From Janthinobacterium sp. 344 (GTDB lineage: Bacteria > Pseudomonadota > Gammaproteobacteria > Burkholderiales > Burkholderiaceae_D), in contig NZ_FOKL01000008.1 in NCBI RefSeq assembly GCF_900112025.1, positions 38,601 to 102,600 on the forward strand: 64,000 nt of DNA. The letters are read 5' to 3'. Position numbers and translations under genes: made by a program. Shown one piece after another: positions 1 through 7,865 of this stretch. Below the pieces are notes generated by a model. That model was not told the DNA's origin, searched no databases, and worked only from the letters and a program-made list of their open reading frames with translations. Positions within the stretch are counted from its first letter, which is position 1; each line of letters opens with the position of its first letter.

Positions 1-1294
1 TGGTGACGCTGTCCTGCCGCAAGCCGCCAGGCGCCTGCGGCCCGCTTGTCTCACTTGCCAGCGGGCTGCCGGCCAGCGTATTGCCTGCCAGGCCCGGCTG
101 GCCACCGCGCGCGCGCAGGGCAACCAGCGCCTGGGCGTCGCCAGCCCCGGCACGGGTGCGCAGCCAGTCCGCCCAGGCAAGGCGGCCGTGCTGGCTGCGG
201 ATGACGCGGCGCTCCGCAAGGTAGCCGCCGTTGATGCGTTCGATGTCCGCCATGAGCGTCTTCGCGGCTGCCGCATGCAGGATGCGTTTGGCAAACGGGC
301 CGCAGGCAAGCATGCGGATGGCAGCCCGCTTGAGCCTGCCCCGGCGCTTCGCCTCGGCAATCAGGCGCTTGTGCTGCGCGCGCGCGCCCGCCAAGGCTCC
401 AGCGCGCACCTGGACGGCTTCCTGCTGCTGTTCCTGGTAGAGCGCATACAGCGCGGCAGTGTCCACGCGCAGGCGCAGCGGCTGGCGGGTTTGGCTCGCC
501 TGGCTGGGATGGCCGCCTGTCCCGGCCGGCCCGGGAGTGTATGGCCCAAGCCGCGCTTCCAGGCGCGCCCTGGAACAGTCGCGGTGCACGGAGCTGGCCT
601 TCACGGCCGTGCCGTCGCTGGCCAGGATCACCAGGCCGTTGCCGCGTTCGCGCAGCACCAGCCCTTGTGCAAGCAACACGCCATGCAATTCCTGCCACGA
701 GGCCGCTTCCCGCATCTGCGCATGGCATGCGCGGCGCACCAGTCCCAGCAGGCTCTCGATGCCGGCGTGGCGTTCCATGTCCATGGCGCGGCTGGCGGCC
801 CCCGTTTGCCGCGCCTGGTGGTTGTCGCGCTGCAAGCCGAACTCGTCTTCCAGCGCCGCGCACAGCTGGCCCAGCGTGGCATGGTCGCGGTAAGGCTGGT
901 GGATCGTGTAGCGGGTGGGATGGATCTTGTTGATGGCGATATGCACGTGCAGGTTGTCCGTATCGTGGTGCACGACGCTGATGCGCTGGTGCACCCCATA
1001 GCCCAGCCCGTGGCAGATGCGCGCTTCCACGGCCTGCAGCACGGCCGGGGGCGGTTCTTCGCCGGCCGGAAAACTGAGGATCAGGTGATAGGTCTTGTCC
1101 GATAGCGCGCGCTGGTTCTGCGCCTGCGTGTTGAGGATCTCGGTGACGGCCACTGCGGGCTGGTCCGACTGGCAATTCGTGACCGTCACGCTGCCGACGC
1201 GTTCCCGCTTGGCCTGCGCATCGGCCAGGTAGGCCAGCAGGCTGGCAAAGCCGCTTTTCCGCGCGACCTTCATGGGAACATGCTTGGCAATCAT
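1..1294 (-). CDS. traI: TraI relaxase (MOBP, IncP type), 3' end outside window
   Basis: Conjugative relaxase that cuts oriT at nic and stays covalently bound to the 5' end of the transferred strand. 431 residues are visible and the frame runs open off the left edge, so the C-terminal part is not seen. The opening MIAKHVPMKVARKSGF is very close to RP4 TraI. The catalytic Tyr22 lies in LLAYLADAQ, Ser74 in YHLILSF, and the metal/histidine motif HHDTDNLHVHIAINKIHP places His116 and His118 where RP4 TraI has them. Start ATG is preceded by GGGAGAG. It follows traJ and a KorB-type operator that overlaps the traJ stop. No frameshift is visible, so the visible part looks functional. Confidence 0.93.
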   Translation of the reverse strand, partial: MIAKHVPMKVARKSGFASLLAYLADAQAKRERVGSVTVTNCQSDQPAVAVTEILNTQAQNQRALSDKTYHLILSFPAGEEPPPAVLQAVEARICHGLGYGVHQRISVVHHDTDNLHVHIAINKIHPTRYTIHQPYRDHATLGQLCAALEDEFGLQRDNHQARQTGAASRAMDMERHAGIESLLGLVRRACHAQMREAASWQELHGVLLAQGLVLRERGNGLVILASDGTAVKASSVHRDCSRARLEARLGPYTPGPAGTGGHPSQASQTRQPLRLRVDTAALYALYQEQQQEAVQVRAGALAGARAQHKRLIAEAKRRGRLKRAAIRMLACGPFAKRILHAAAAKTLMADIERINGGYLAERRVIRSQHGRLAWADWLRTRAGAGDAQALVALRARGGQPGLAGNTLAGSPLASETSGPQAPGGLRQDSVT

Positions 1295-1349
1295 GCTGCT
1301 CTCCCCTGCCGGGCTGCGACTGCCGTTGACCGGCCAGTGCAGCCAATTT

Positions 1350-1362
1350 TTTAGCTGCTAAA
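1350..1362. promoter_or_regulatory. KorB-type operator between traJ and traI
   Basis: Perfect 13-bp palindrome TTTAGCTGCTAAA. RP4 KorB binds TTTAGCSGCTAAA; here the central base is T/A. It overlaps the traJ stop codon and lies 55 bp upstream of traI. A korB gene is present about 9 kb away in the same element. Confidence 0.8.
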
Positions 1363-1735
1363 GTCCGCGCCCCTGTTGCGGCAAGACTACGGCACGCATG
1401 ACGGCATGCATTTCATCCTGGGTATCGGCGATCTTGGCCAGCACGGCGCGGATCGTCGCCTCGCCGAACGCGGCAGTGCGCTCGTCGTTGGTCAGCCACA
1501 GCTTCAGCAGGCCACCCAATCGGCCCAGGTCGCCATTGATGCGCGCCAGTTCCTCGACGCGCCGGTGATCGAGGATGCCCGGCAGCCGATGGCCCAGCCC
1601 GACCCTGCGCAGATAGGCCGCCACCGGCAGCCCGGCCGCGGCTGCCAGCCGCTTGATCTGCGCCTCTTCGTCTGGCAGCACCGGCACGCGCAGCTGCCGG
1701 GCCTTGCGGGTGATGGCGTGTCCTGCTTCTTGCAT
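1358..1735 (-). CDS. traJ: TraJ oriT-recognition protein
   Basis: Relaxosome accessory protein that binds the inverted repeat beside nic and recruits TraI. The protein has 125 residues against about 123 in RP4. The ribbon-helix-helix-like N-terminal part (VPVLPDEEAQIKRLAAAAG) is followed by the strongly conserved block ARINGDLGRLGGLLKLWLT, which matches RP4 TraJ almost exactly. The ATG at 1735 is chosen because GAGGA lies 4 bases upstream and the start fits the family; a longer frame to 1816 would run into the conserved oriT sequence. The gene reads away from oriT toward traI, as in RP4. Confidence 0.92.
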   Translation of the reverse strand: MQEAGHAITRKARQLRVPVLPDEEAQIKRLAAAAGLPVAAYLRRVGLGHRLPGILDHRRVEELARINGDLGRLGGLLKLWLTNDERTAAFGEATIRAVLAKIADTQDEMHAVMRAVVLPQQGRGL

Positions 1736-1766
1736 GGCGTCCTCGCGGTTAGCGCGGCACGCGCAG

Positions 1767-1875
1767 GCCTCGCAGAGCAGGATGTCCGTTGAGCGCCGCA
1801 GGCGCGAATAAGGCACCGTGAAGAGAGATAACCGGCCCGCCGGTTAGCTAACTTCACCTATCCTGCCCCGGCCCG
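1767..1875. other. oriT: Origin of transfer (oriT), RP4/IncP type
   Basis: The divergent traJ-traK gap contains the conserved RP4 oriT landmarks in order: CCTCGCAGAGCAGGAT (1768-1783), CGTTGAGC, GCGAATAAGG, GTGAAGA, an inverted repeat AACCGG-CCCG-CCGGTT (1830-1845) at the TraJ site, then the nic core TTCACCTATCCTGCC. By analogy with RP4 the cut lies in ATCCTG/C between 1865 and 1866. Recognised by comparing remembered RP4 sequence with the window, not by a search. Confidence 0.92.
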
Positions 1876-1970
1876 CACGGCGACCGAGCCATTTAATCGT
1901 AGGACAGGCTTTCGATTTAACCCTTGTTCTGGCACAAAACGGAGCGGATTTTATCGGTCACTATTCCGAA

Positions 1971-2072
1971 AAGGCCTTTAAAGGCCTTATTTGCCTCCAA
2001 CCGTGGCATATCAGGCTTCAACCGTGTCAGATTGGTGGTTCAACCGTGCCAGTTTTGTGGTGTAACAGTGCA
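1971..2072. repeat. Palindrome and four 21-22 bp iterons in the traK leader
   Basis: A perfect 18-bp palindrome AAGGCCTTTAAAGGCCTT (1971-1988) is followed by four direct copies of CAACCGTGNCA starting at 1998, 2019, 2041 and 2063 (last copy degenerate, TAACAGTGCA). The spacing of 21, 22 and 22 bp is two helical turns, so bound proteins would line up on one face. In RP4 this side of oriT is the bent region bound by TraK. These may be TraK sites or a repressor array for traKLM. Confidence 0.7.
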
Positions 2073-2104
2073 TCTTCCGCATAGCGTGAAGGGGAATAAA
2101 TACC

Positions 2105-2497
2105 ATGGAGAAACCCTATGCCGAACAACTGAGTGACTGGATCAAATGCAGCAAGCCGGCCAAGCGCGACCAATACCTGGTCGCCTTCCTCGCCGTCAGC
2201 GACGATGTACGCGCCGCACTGGCGGCGGGCTTTCCCATGAATACCATCTGGCGCCATATGTATGCCTCGGGACGCGTACCGTTCGGCTACGACACGTTCC
2301 TGAAGCACGTGCACCGCATGCTGAAAGCCTCCACACCGGCCGAGGAAACGGCTGGACAAGGCGTGGCGCCGCAGCGACTGGCATCCCGCCAGTCCCGCGC
2401 GGCTTCCGGGAAACCGGACGCCGTGACACCCCGCCCGGCGCCAGCGCCGGCCGGCTTCCATTTCAACCCGATCCCGGACAAAAAGGAGCTACTGTAA
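2105..2497 (+). CDS. traK: TraK oriT-binding protein
   Basis: Relaxosome protein that in RP4 binds and wraps the oriT leader region. The protein has 130 residues against about 134 in RP4. The N-terminal helices (YAEQLSDWIKCSKPAKRDQ) and the segment AALAAGFPMNTIWRHM follow RP4 TraK. After an Ala/Pro linker the C-terminal tail AGFHFNPIPDKKELL is nearly identical to the RP4 tail. It is the first gene of traKLM, and its TAA overlaps the traL ATG by one base (TAATG). Confidence 0.9.
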   Translation: MEKPYAEQLSDWIKCSKPAKRDQYLVAFLAVSDDVRAALAAGFPMNTIWRHMYASGRVPFGYDTFLKHVHRMLKASTPAEETAGQGVAPQRLASRQSRAASGKPDAVTPRPAPAPAGFHFNPIPDKKELL

Positions 2498-3222
2498 TGG
2501 CCCATATCCATATGTTGCTGCAGGGAAAAGGCGGTGTCGGCAAGTCGCTGATCGCTGCCATCCTCGCCCAGTACATGCTCAGCAAGGCCCGCACGCCGCT
2601 GTGCATCGACACCGATCCCGTGAATGCCACCTTCCATGGCTACCAGGCGCTGCAGGTCCGGCGCATCGACCTGATGGAAGAGGAAGAAATCAATCCGCGC
2701 GGCTTCGACGCCCTGATCGACCTGGTGGCGCAGGCGCAGGGAGACGCCATCATCGACAACGGCGCCAGTTCCTTCGTGCCGCTGTCGCACTACCTGATCA
2801 GCAACCAGATCCCGGCCTTGCTGGCGGAACTCGATCATTTGCTGGTGGTGCACACCGTGATCACGGGCGGCCAGGCCCTGCTCGATACCATCAGCGGCTT
2901 CGCCCACCTGGCCAGCCAGTTTCCGCCGGAAACCCGCTTCATCGCCTGGCTCAATCCCTACTGGGGGCCGGTCGAGCACGAGGGCAATGGTTTCGAGCAG
3001 ATGAAGACCTATCTGGCCAACCGTGAACGCCTGTCTGCCATCGTCCGGCTGCCCGTCTTGAAGAAGGAAACCTTCGGGCGCGACCTGGCCGGCATGCTGC
3101 AGCAGCGCCTGACCTTCGACGAGGCGCTGGCCATGCCCGCACTGCCCATCATGACGCGCCAGCGCCTGAGCATCATCCGGCGCCTGGTGTACGGCGAACT
3201 CGATGCCGCGATGGTGCTGTGA
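2497..3222 (+). CDS. traL: TraL, ParA/MinD-like ATPase of the Tra1 region
   Basis: The protein has 241 residues, the same length as RP4 TraL. A deviant Walker A box (GKGGVGKS, residues 10-17) and the CIDTDPVNATF block place it in the ParA/MinD-type P-loop family. Blocks such as DNGASSFVPLSHYLISNQ and NPYWGPVEHEG match RP4 TraL. Its role in transfer is accessory and not well defined. It is translationally coupled to traK upstream and traM downstream, overlapping by one base at each end. Confidence 0.9.
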   Translation: MAHIHMLLQGKGGVGKSLIAAILAQYMLSKARTPLCIDTDPVNATFHGYQALQVRRIDLMEEEEINPRGFDALIDLVAQAQGDAIIDNGASSFVPLSHYLISNQIPALLAELDHLLVVHTVITGGQALLDTISGFAHLASQFPPETRFIAWLNPYWGPVEHEGNGFEQMKTYLANRERLSAIVRLPVLKKETFGRDLAGMLQQRLTFDEALAMPALPIMTRQRLSIIRRLVYGELDAAMVL

Positions 3223-3659
3223 TGGGCGACCAGACCGAGGAACTGCTGCGGGAAATTGCAGCGAAACATGGCATCGCCGTCGCGCGCGACGACCCCATCC
3301 TTGTTTTGCAGACCATCAACAGCCGCCTGATGCAGGACAGCGCCAGGGCCCAGCAAGTCCAGCTGGATCGGTTCAAGGAGGAAATGGAGGAGCTGTCGCG
3401 GCGCTGGAGCACGGACGCCAAGGAAAAGGCCGAACGCATCGTCAACGCGGCACTGGCCGCCGCCCGGGAAGCCATGGCAGCCGCCATGCAGGAAGGAGGC
3501 CAGCAGGCGGCAAGGACCGCGCGCCAGGAAATCGACGGCGCCTTGCTGCAACTCGCCCGTCCCGTGCGCGCCGCGCATGCCATCGCCCTGTTGAATGTCG
3601 CCGCCGGCTGCCTGGCCATGCTGGCGGCGGCCGTGGCCTCATGGGCCGTGCTGAGATAA
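3222..3659 (+). CDS. traM: TraM, Tra1 accessory protein
   Basis: The 145-residue protein has the same length as RP4 TraM and a similar opening (MGDQTEELLREIAAKHGIAV). A long charged helix or coiled coil fills residues about 20-105, and a hydrophobic segment near the C-terminus (ALLNVAAGCLAMLAAAVASW) probably anchors it in the membrane. The ATG at 3222 overlaps the traL stop (TGATG); a GTG one codon upstream is a less likely start. The last 21 bases overlap the end of the convergent kfrC-like gene. Confidence 0.87.
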   Translation: MGDQTEELLREIAAKHGIAVARDDPILVLQTINSRLMQDSARAQQVQLDRFKEEMEELSRRWSTDAKEKAERIVNAALAAAREAMAAAMQEGGQQAARTARQEIDGALLQLARPVRAAHAIALLNVAAGCLAMLAAAVASWAVLR

Positions 3660-4238
3660 GCCCAGCCGCGCACCGCGACCGGCTTGCAGTACATGGCTGC
3701 GCTCGGGGCCTTGCTGCAGCCGCAGCTTTTCCAGGCGCTGCGCCTGCTGCTGTGCATCCCACTCGCTGGCCAGCGCGGGATGCCGGGTACGCAGCTTGCG
3801 CGCGGCCAGTTCCGAGATGCGCGGCGCGTGCACGCCCATGCTGTCGCGTACCTCGCGCACCAGTTCCAGGCGGCCCAGCAGGCGCTGCATGGTTTTCTGT
3901 TGCTGCTGCACCTGCTGCTGCCACTGCGCGCGCGTGGCGGGAAAGGCCAGCAAGCCCGGCTGCTGCATCTGCGTGCGCTGCAGGCGCGATGCCTGCGACT
4001 CGATCAGGTTCTCCAGCCTGTCCTCGATGCGCTCGACCTGCTCGTGCTTGGCCTCGAGCTGCGCAGCCAGTGCCGCGCCATACTGTGTGTCCAGCGGGGC
4101 GGCATCCAGCATTGCCGCCTGCTCCAGTTGCTCCTCCGCTGCCTGGTAAAGCTGCGCATCGGCCTGCATCTCGGCCCCACCTCGCGCGCCAGAGCTAGCA
4201 GTCCTGCCTTGCTGCGGCCGCTCCATCGATAGTTTCAT
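3639..4238 (-). CDS. KfrC-like coiled-coil protein
   Basis: The 199-residue protein is dominated by Gln/Glu/Leu-rich helices (for example EAKHEQVERIEDRLENLIES, then QQQVQQQQKTMQRLLGRLEL) typical of a long coiled coil. It has no signal peptide or membrane segment. Direct family recognition is weak. In RP4 the genes next to traM are the kfr genes, ending with kfrC convergent to traM, and this gene has exactly that position and orientation. The assignment rests on synteny plus coiled-coil character. It is separated from the kfrB-like gene by the ankyrin cargo gene and a kfrB tail fragment. Confidence 0.5.
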   Translation of the reverse strand: MKLSMERPQQGRTASSGARGGAEMQADAQLYQAAEEQLEQAAMLDAAPLDTQYGAALAAQLEAKHEQVERIEDRLENLIESQASRLQRTQMQQPGLLAFPATRAQWQQQVQQQQKTMQRLLGRLELVREVRDSMGVHAPRISELAARKLRTRHPALASEWDAQQQAQRLEKLRLQQGPERSHVLQAGRGARLGLSQHGP

Positions 4239-4265
4239 GATCCGCCTCCGGTTTTAGCGGGCTCT

Positions 4266-4389
4266 GCCCTACCGGCTCAGCTTGCGCCCCTGTTTGACAC
4301 TGGTATCGATGCCCGTCCCAGCTACTTTAGCGAAATCGCTGGCGGCGTGCTTGATCAATGTCTTGCCGACCTGCTGATACACGCTGGCG
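4266..4389 (-). pseudogene. Duplicated 3' end of the kfrB-like gene (repeat copy 1)
   Basis: This 124-bp segment is a nearly identical direct repeat of 7403-7568, the last third of the kfrB-like gene. Read on the minus strand it encodes ASVYQQVGKTLIKHAASD and onward to LSR-stop, but has no start. It lacks 42 bp (14 codons, in frame) present in the full copy, removed between two TGAC direct repeats. The ankyrin gene ends 4 bp before it. It marks one edge of the cargo insertion. Confidence 0.85.
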
Positions 4390-4393
4390 ACAA

Positions 4394-7066
4394 CTAACCA
4401 TGTGCAGCCAGCAATTTACTGATCTCCGCATAATCTGCCGCACTACCAGTAGTCCTGCCTTCCCTTTTAAACCTCAGTGCATGTGCTGGCAGATCATTGA
4501 CAATCCGCTCAGCAAGCATTGCCGGTGTTTCTCCCATGGCGTTTTTGATCTCTTTGAGCGCCTGAGAGTGCGCCAGTAATCCAGAGACAATCCGGGGACT
4601 GCCCATCCTGACTGCCGTATGCAGTACATTATTTTTCTCCGCACCGGCAGCAAGGGTTAGATCAGGCTCGGCACCCAGCAGCAGTTGAACGGCCGTCCAG
4701 CAATGTGCAGCCACCGCCGCATGCACGGCGGTGCGGCCCAGGAAATCCTGCCGGTCGGGGCTGGCTCCTGCCTCAAGCAAGCTCTGGAGCAATTCTACGT
4801 CACCATAGTCGGCTGCAAGCATCAGCGCAGTCTGCCCTTTGAAGTCGGACATATCCAGTAGACCTCCCCACTTGGTTGCAACAATGCCAATTGCCTGGCG
4901 CCAGCATGCGCATAGCGCTTCGGGACGTTTCATCTTGGCCTGTTCAGCATCACGGAACAGTTGCTTCAATCGTGGCAGTGATCTTTCAAACTCATGCAAC
5001 ATTTTCATCCATAGAGTGACAACGGTATCCCCTCGTACGTCGCGCAGCCGCTTGTTTTTCAGATTGCTATTCCTGGTCATCCACTCCGTGATATCTTGTC
5101 CGTCATTTTTCCCGAACAGCAACAATGGTTCTGCAACCAGACTGTCGCACTGGCTCTTCAACGGGGCCATTTCGATTTCATAATCTGGGTATGGTAAGTA
5201 GAGATCCTCCCAGAAATATTCAGCCATGGCTGCCGCTGCGTCCTCGAAGGAAGGGTTCGCCCCCTCAATCTGCCCAAAAAACAGTGCTGAGCGGTAAAAT
5301 CGTTCGTCTGCGCGTTGCAGTGGGCGCTTGGCAACAGCCAGCGCAAAGGCGTCCCTGGCAATCTCCCCCCGCATAGGGCCATAAGACCGTTCCAGGCAAG
5401 CATCGAATGCCACCTTGAATAGAGCTGCGGCGCCATCAAAATCATTCATGGCAAGTCTGTGCTTCGCCTGATACTGCAAGATCACGGCTTTAAATGCCTC
5501 CGCTGCAGGAGCAGCTTGCGCTATTGAAATGAGTTGTACGACACGCGCTTCGCAGTCATCAGGCCGCTGTTTTCGGTCATTATTCAAGTAGAGATGGAGT
5601 TCAGCAAGCACAGCATCGATCGACCAGTACGGATTCTGCGGTAACTGGCGCAGACGTTCAAGCGCCATCAAACGGACTGTCGGGGGAACCTCCGGATTAT
5701 GTGCGACAGAAGATACTGCCTGCTGACTGCTTGATGCCTGCAAGGCACGGAATGGGGATCCGGCTCTGATGCGTTCATTTAGCTGCATGCAAGCCAAAGC
5801 TTCAGACGCTTCTTGCCGCAAACGCTGAGTGTTTCTTTCGATAATGGGCAGGTTTAAGGGCGCATGGGGCAGGAACAAGTCTTCCAGCTTCTCACCGCCA
5901 TTCATCTGCGAAAACCTGGAGCTCAGCTTGTAGCCAAGTTCGCTTGCCCCTTTGTGCCGACACGACGGCAATATGGCAAGAAACAGCTCATGCGCAAGCC
6001 ATTCTGGCAGTTGCTGCTCAAACCATGCGTCCGTGGAACCATAGCCCTTGCCAAGTCGCTCTGCCTCGATAGTCAGCCGGTATGTATACTCGAAAAGCCA
6101 GATCAATTGCAGTACTTTGTTCTGTAGTGGATCGGAACAGCGTTTGTCTATTCCAGGGCAGAGGAACCGCACCAGCCGCTCATAGCCATCCTGGAACATC
6201 CTCGCCGTGTATAGCCGCTGCCTGATCGTCTGCATCGTTGGCCGTGCGTACCGTGCCGCGAGCAGTTCAAGAAAATGCAGCTTGACTGGCATCGTTGCAG
6301 TGTTACCAAGGATACTCTCGATAGCGCCAGCGTGAGGCATGGCGAGCTCGGTACGCAGCTTGTCCGCATCAAGATTCTTTCGGGCGACGAAACTGAGTGC
6401 ACTGGCAAAACGATCATCTTCGCTCATCTGGACATCGTCGGCAAAACATCCCTGGAAATCAAGGTCCACGCAATCTGCGAAATACGCTCCAATGCTTTTG
6501 TTGTCTGGCAAGTCGCCCTTGCGCCAGTTATACAAGTTCTTACGAAAACTCTCGTCCGCAATGGCATAGGTGGTTTGCCCGAGCAAATCGTTCAGCCAGT
6601 CCATGACATGCGTAACCGGCATGCTCAGGGCATTCTTTTCCCCGTCCCTAGCTTCCTGCGGCAGAAACCAGAAACCGCCATGTGGCATGCCTATTTGCGT
6701 ATCGCCAGACATATTCCAAAAAGCCAGGCGGCGGCCCATTTCGGGAACTACAGTGTAACCGAGCATATACCATGCAATTTGGCGTGTATCGGCATCGTAC
6801 GTCCATGTTTCAAGTTCTAGTTGCGTATGAAATCCAGAGGATTCGATAATGTTGTGCAATGCGTCGCGTGTAGCTGCACCATCAAAACCGAGCTCTTGGA
6901 AAATATCATTTAGCAAAGCGCTACCCAAGGCCAGATGGCCATGGAGTTCTTTGTCAAGTTGAGCGAAGCGGGCCTTCTGCACTGATTGCAAAATAACACC
7001 GCCATGCGGCGCGAGACTTTGATGGACTTCCAGAAGAATGCTCTCGAAAGTTGGAAATATGGCCAT
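4394..7066 (-). CDS. Large ankyrin-repeat protein, probable cargo gene
   Basis: An 890-residue cytoplasmic-looking protein with no signal peptide or membrane segment. The C-terminal 150 residues carry about three to four ankyrin repeats (KGQTALMLAADYGDVELLQS, LGRTAVHAAVAAHCWTAVQL, NNVLHTAVRMGSPRIVSGLL, then MGETPAMLAE). The first 720 residues are helical and I recognise no enzyme motif; residues about 440-620 look like helical tandem repeats. GC content is visibly lower than in the backbone genes, and the gene sits between two copies of the kfrB 3' end, so it looks recruited. A cargo function such as phage defence is only a guess. Start ATG at 7066 is the first in the frame; the upstream ribosome site is weak. 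Confidence 0.8.
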   Translation of the reverse strand: MAIFPTFESILLEVHQSLAPHGGVILQSVQKARFAQLDKELHGHLALGSALLNDIFQELGFDGAATRDALHNIIESSGFHTQLELETWTYDADTRQIAWYMLGYTVVPEMGRRLAFWNMSGDTQIGMPHGGFWFLPQEARDGEKNALSMPVTHVMDWLNDLLGQTTYAIADESFRKNLYNWRKGDLPDNKSIGAYFADCVDLDFQGCFADDVQMSEDDRFASALSFVARKNLDADKLRTELAMPHAGAIESILGNTATMPVKLHFLELLAARYARPTMQTIRQRLYTARMFQDGYERLVRFLCPGIDKRCSDPLQNKVLQLIWLFEYTYRLTIEAERLGKGYGSTDAWFEQQLPEWLAHELFLAILPSCRHKGASELGYKLSSRFSQMNGGEKLEDLFLPHAPLNLPIIERNTQRLRQEASEALACMQLNERIRAGSPFRALQASSSQQAVSSVAHNPEVPPTVRLMALERLRQLPQNPYWSIDAVLAELHLYLNNDRKQRPDDCEARVVQLISIAQAAPAAEAFKAVILQYQAKHRLAMNDFDGAAALFKVAFDACLERSYGPMRGEIARDAFALAVAKRPLQRADERFYRSALFFGQIEGANPSFEDAAAAMAEYFWEDLYLPYPDYEIEMAPLKSQCDSLVAEPLLLFGKNDGQDITEWMTRNSNLKNKRLRDVRGDTVVTLWMKMLHEFERSLPRLKQLFRDAEQAKMKRPEALCACWRQAIGIVATKWGGLLDMSDFKGQTALMLAADYGDVELLQSLLEAGASPDRQDFLGRTAVHAAVAAHCWTAVQLLLGAEPDLTLAAGAEKNNVLHTAVRMGSPRIVSGLLAHSQALKEIKNAMGETPAMLAERIVNDLPAHALRFKREGRTTGSAADYAEISKLLAAHG

Positions 7067-7402
7067 GGGTTTTCCGATAAGTTATTAAGTCCGCCAAAGA
7101 ATACTGTGGCACGCAGAATCAAGAAACGAATTGTGGCGTACACCCCTGCGATCTGGGAGTGGAATCGGAAGGTATGCGGGAATTCATGGCAAGTGCGCGA
7201 AAGAATTCACCAGTGGCACTAAGCTCGACTGGCGAAGGCCCGGCGCGCGATACGCTTCGGCTTAGAGACTTCGCCGGAATAGATGGCCTTGTAATCATTG
7301 TGCGCACGATTATCATCAGGCACACGGGGACGTGGAACGCAGTGCAGCATCTACAGGGCTGCCGATGCGCCGTCCTGCCTTCTGTATCAACTGCTGGGCA
7401 AC
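7067..7402. other. Gene-free spacer upstream of the ankyrin gene
   Basis: About 335 bp without a supportable gene. It contains an imperfect palindrome around a TGCGCA core (about 7290-7318). It should hold the promoter of the ankyrin gene, but I cannot point to a convincing -35/-10 pair. Confidence 0.5.
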
Positions 7403-7568
7403 GCCCTACCGGCTCAGCTTGCGCCCCTGTTTGACGCTGGCACTGCTGCTGTGCGCCTGGCCGTCCTCGTAGCTGACACTGGTATCGATGCCCGTCCCAG
7501 GTACTTTAGCGAAATCGCTGGCGGCGTGCTTGATCAATGTCTTGCCAACCTGCTGGTACACGCTGGCG
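7403..7568. repeat. Direct repeat copy 2 flanking the ankyrin cargo
   Basis: The intact 166-bp counterpart of 4266-4389; it forms the 3' end of the complete kfrB-like gene. Together the two copies bracket about 3.0 kb holding only the ankyrin gene and its leader. Confidence 0.85.
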
Positions 7569-7750
7569 CCATCGGCGTGCACGATGACGCCGGCATACGT
7601 CTTGGCCTTGTCGGCATTACCTGCAAGATAAATATCGTAGATGCCGGGCTTGATCGCCCCTGCCTTGTCCACCTTGCTGGTGGCCCACTGTCCGCCCTGC
7701 TCGTTTTGCAGCAGGCGCTGCCCGTTCATCACCAAGACTCTTTGCTTCAT
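7406..7750 (-). CDS. KfrB-domain protein of the IncP control region
   Basis: The protein has 114 residues. The central part, KPGIYDIYLAGNADKAKTY, AGVIVHADGASVYQQVGK, resembles the KfrB domain of IncP-type plasmid proteins, which are linked to stable inheritance together with KfrA and KfrC. There is no catalytic motif and no membrane segment. ATG at 7750 has CAGGAG seven bases upstream; the TTG before it is less likely. It lies between hipA and the ankyrin cargo, and its last 55 codons are repeated at 4266-4389. It is much shorter than full-length plasmid KfrB as I remember it, so it may be only the domain. Confidence 0.6.
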   Translation of the reverse strand: MKQRVLVMNGQRLLQNEQGGQWATSKVDKAGAIKPGIYDIYLAGNADKAKTYAGVIVHADGASVYQQVGKTLIKHAASDFAKVPGTGIDTSVSYEDGQAHSSSASVKQGRKLSR

Positions 7751-7865
7751 CAATACGCTCCTGTTTATCGGTAGGACGTGACAGCGGCCGAATCGTTCGG
7801 CGATGGGCCATTTTAAGACGCGATACTTGCCACTGGGCAGCTAAATGCCTGCGATGTGGTACACA

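Noticed and set aside
51..1346. 431-codon open frame on the minus strand
   Set aside because: It is a shifted reading of traI; the traI frame has the relaxase motifs and this one is Arg/Ala/Gly-rich shadow.
1843..1852. GTTAGCTAAC as a KorA operator
   Set aside because: Shorter than the KorA site GTTTAGCTAAAC and part of the conserved oriT repeat region; no korA gene is present.
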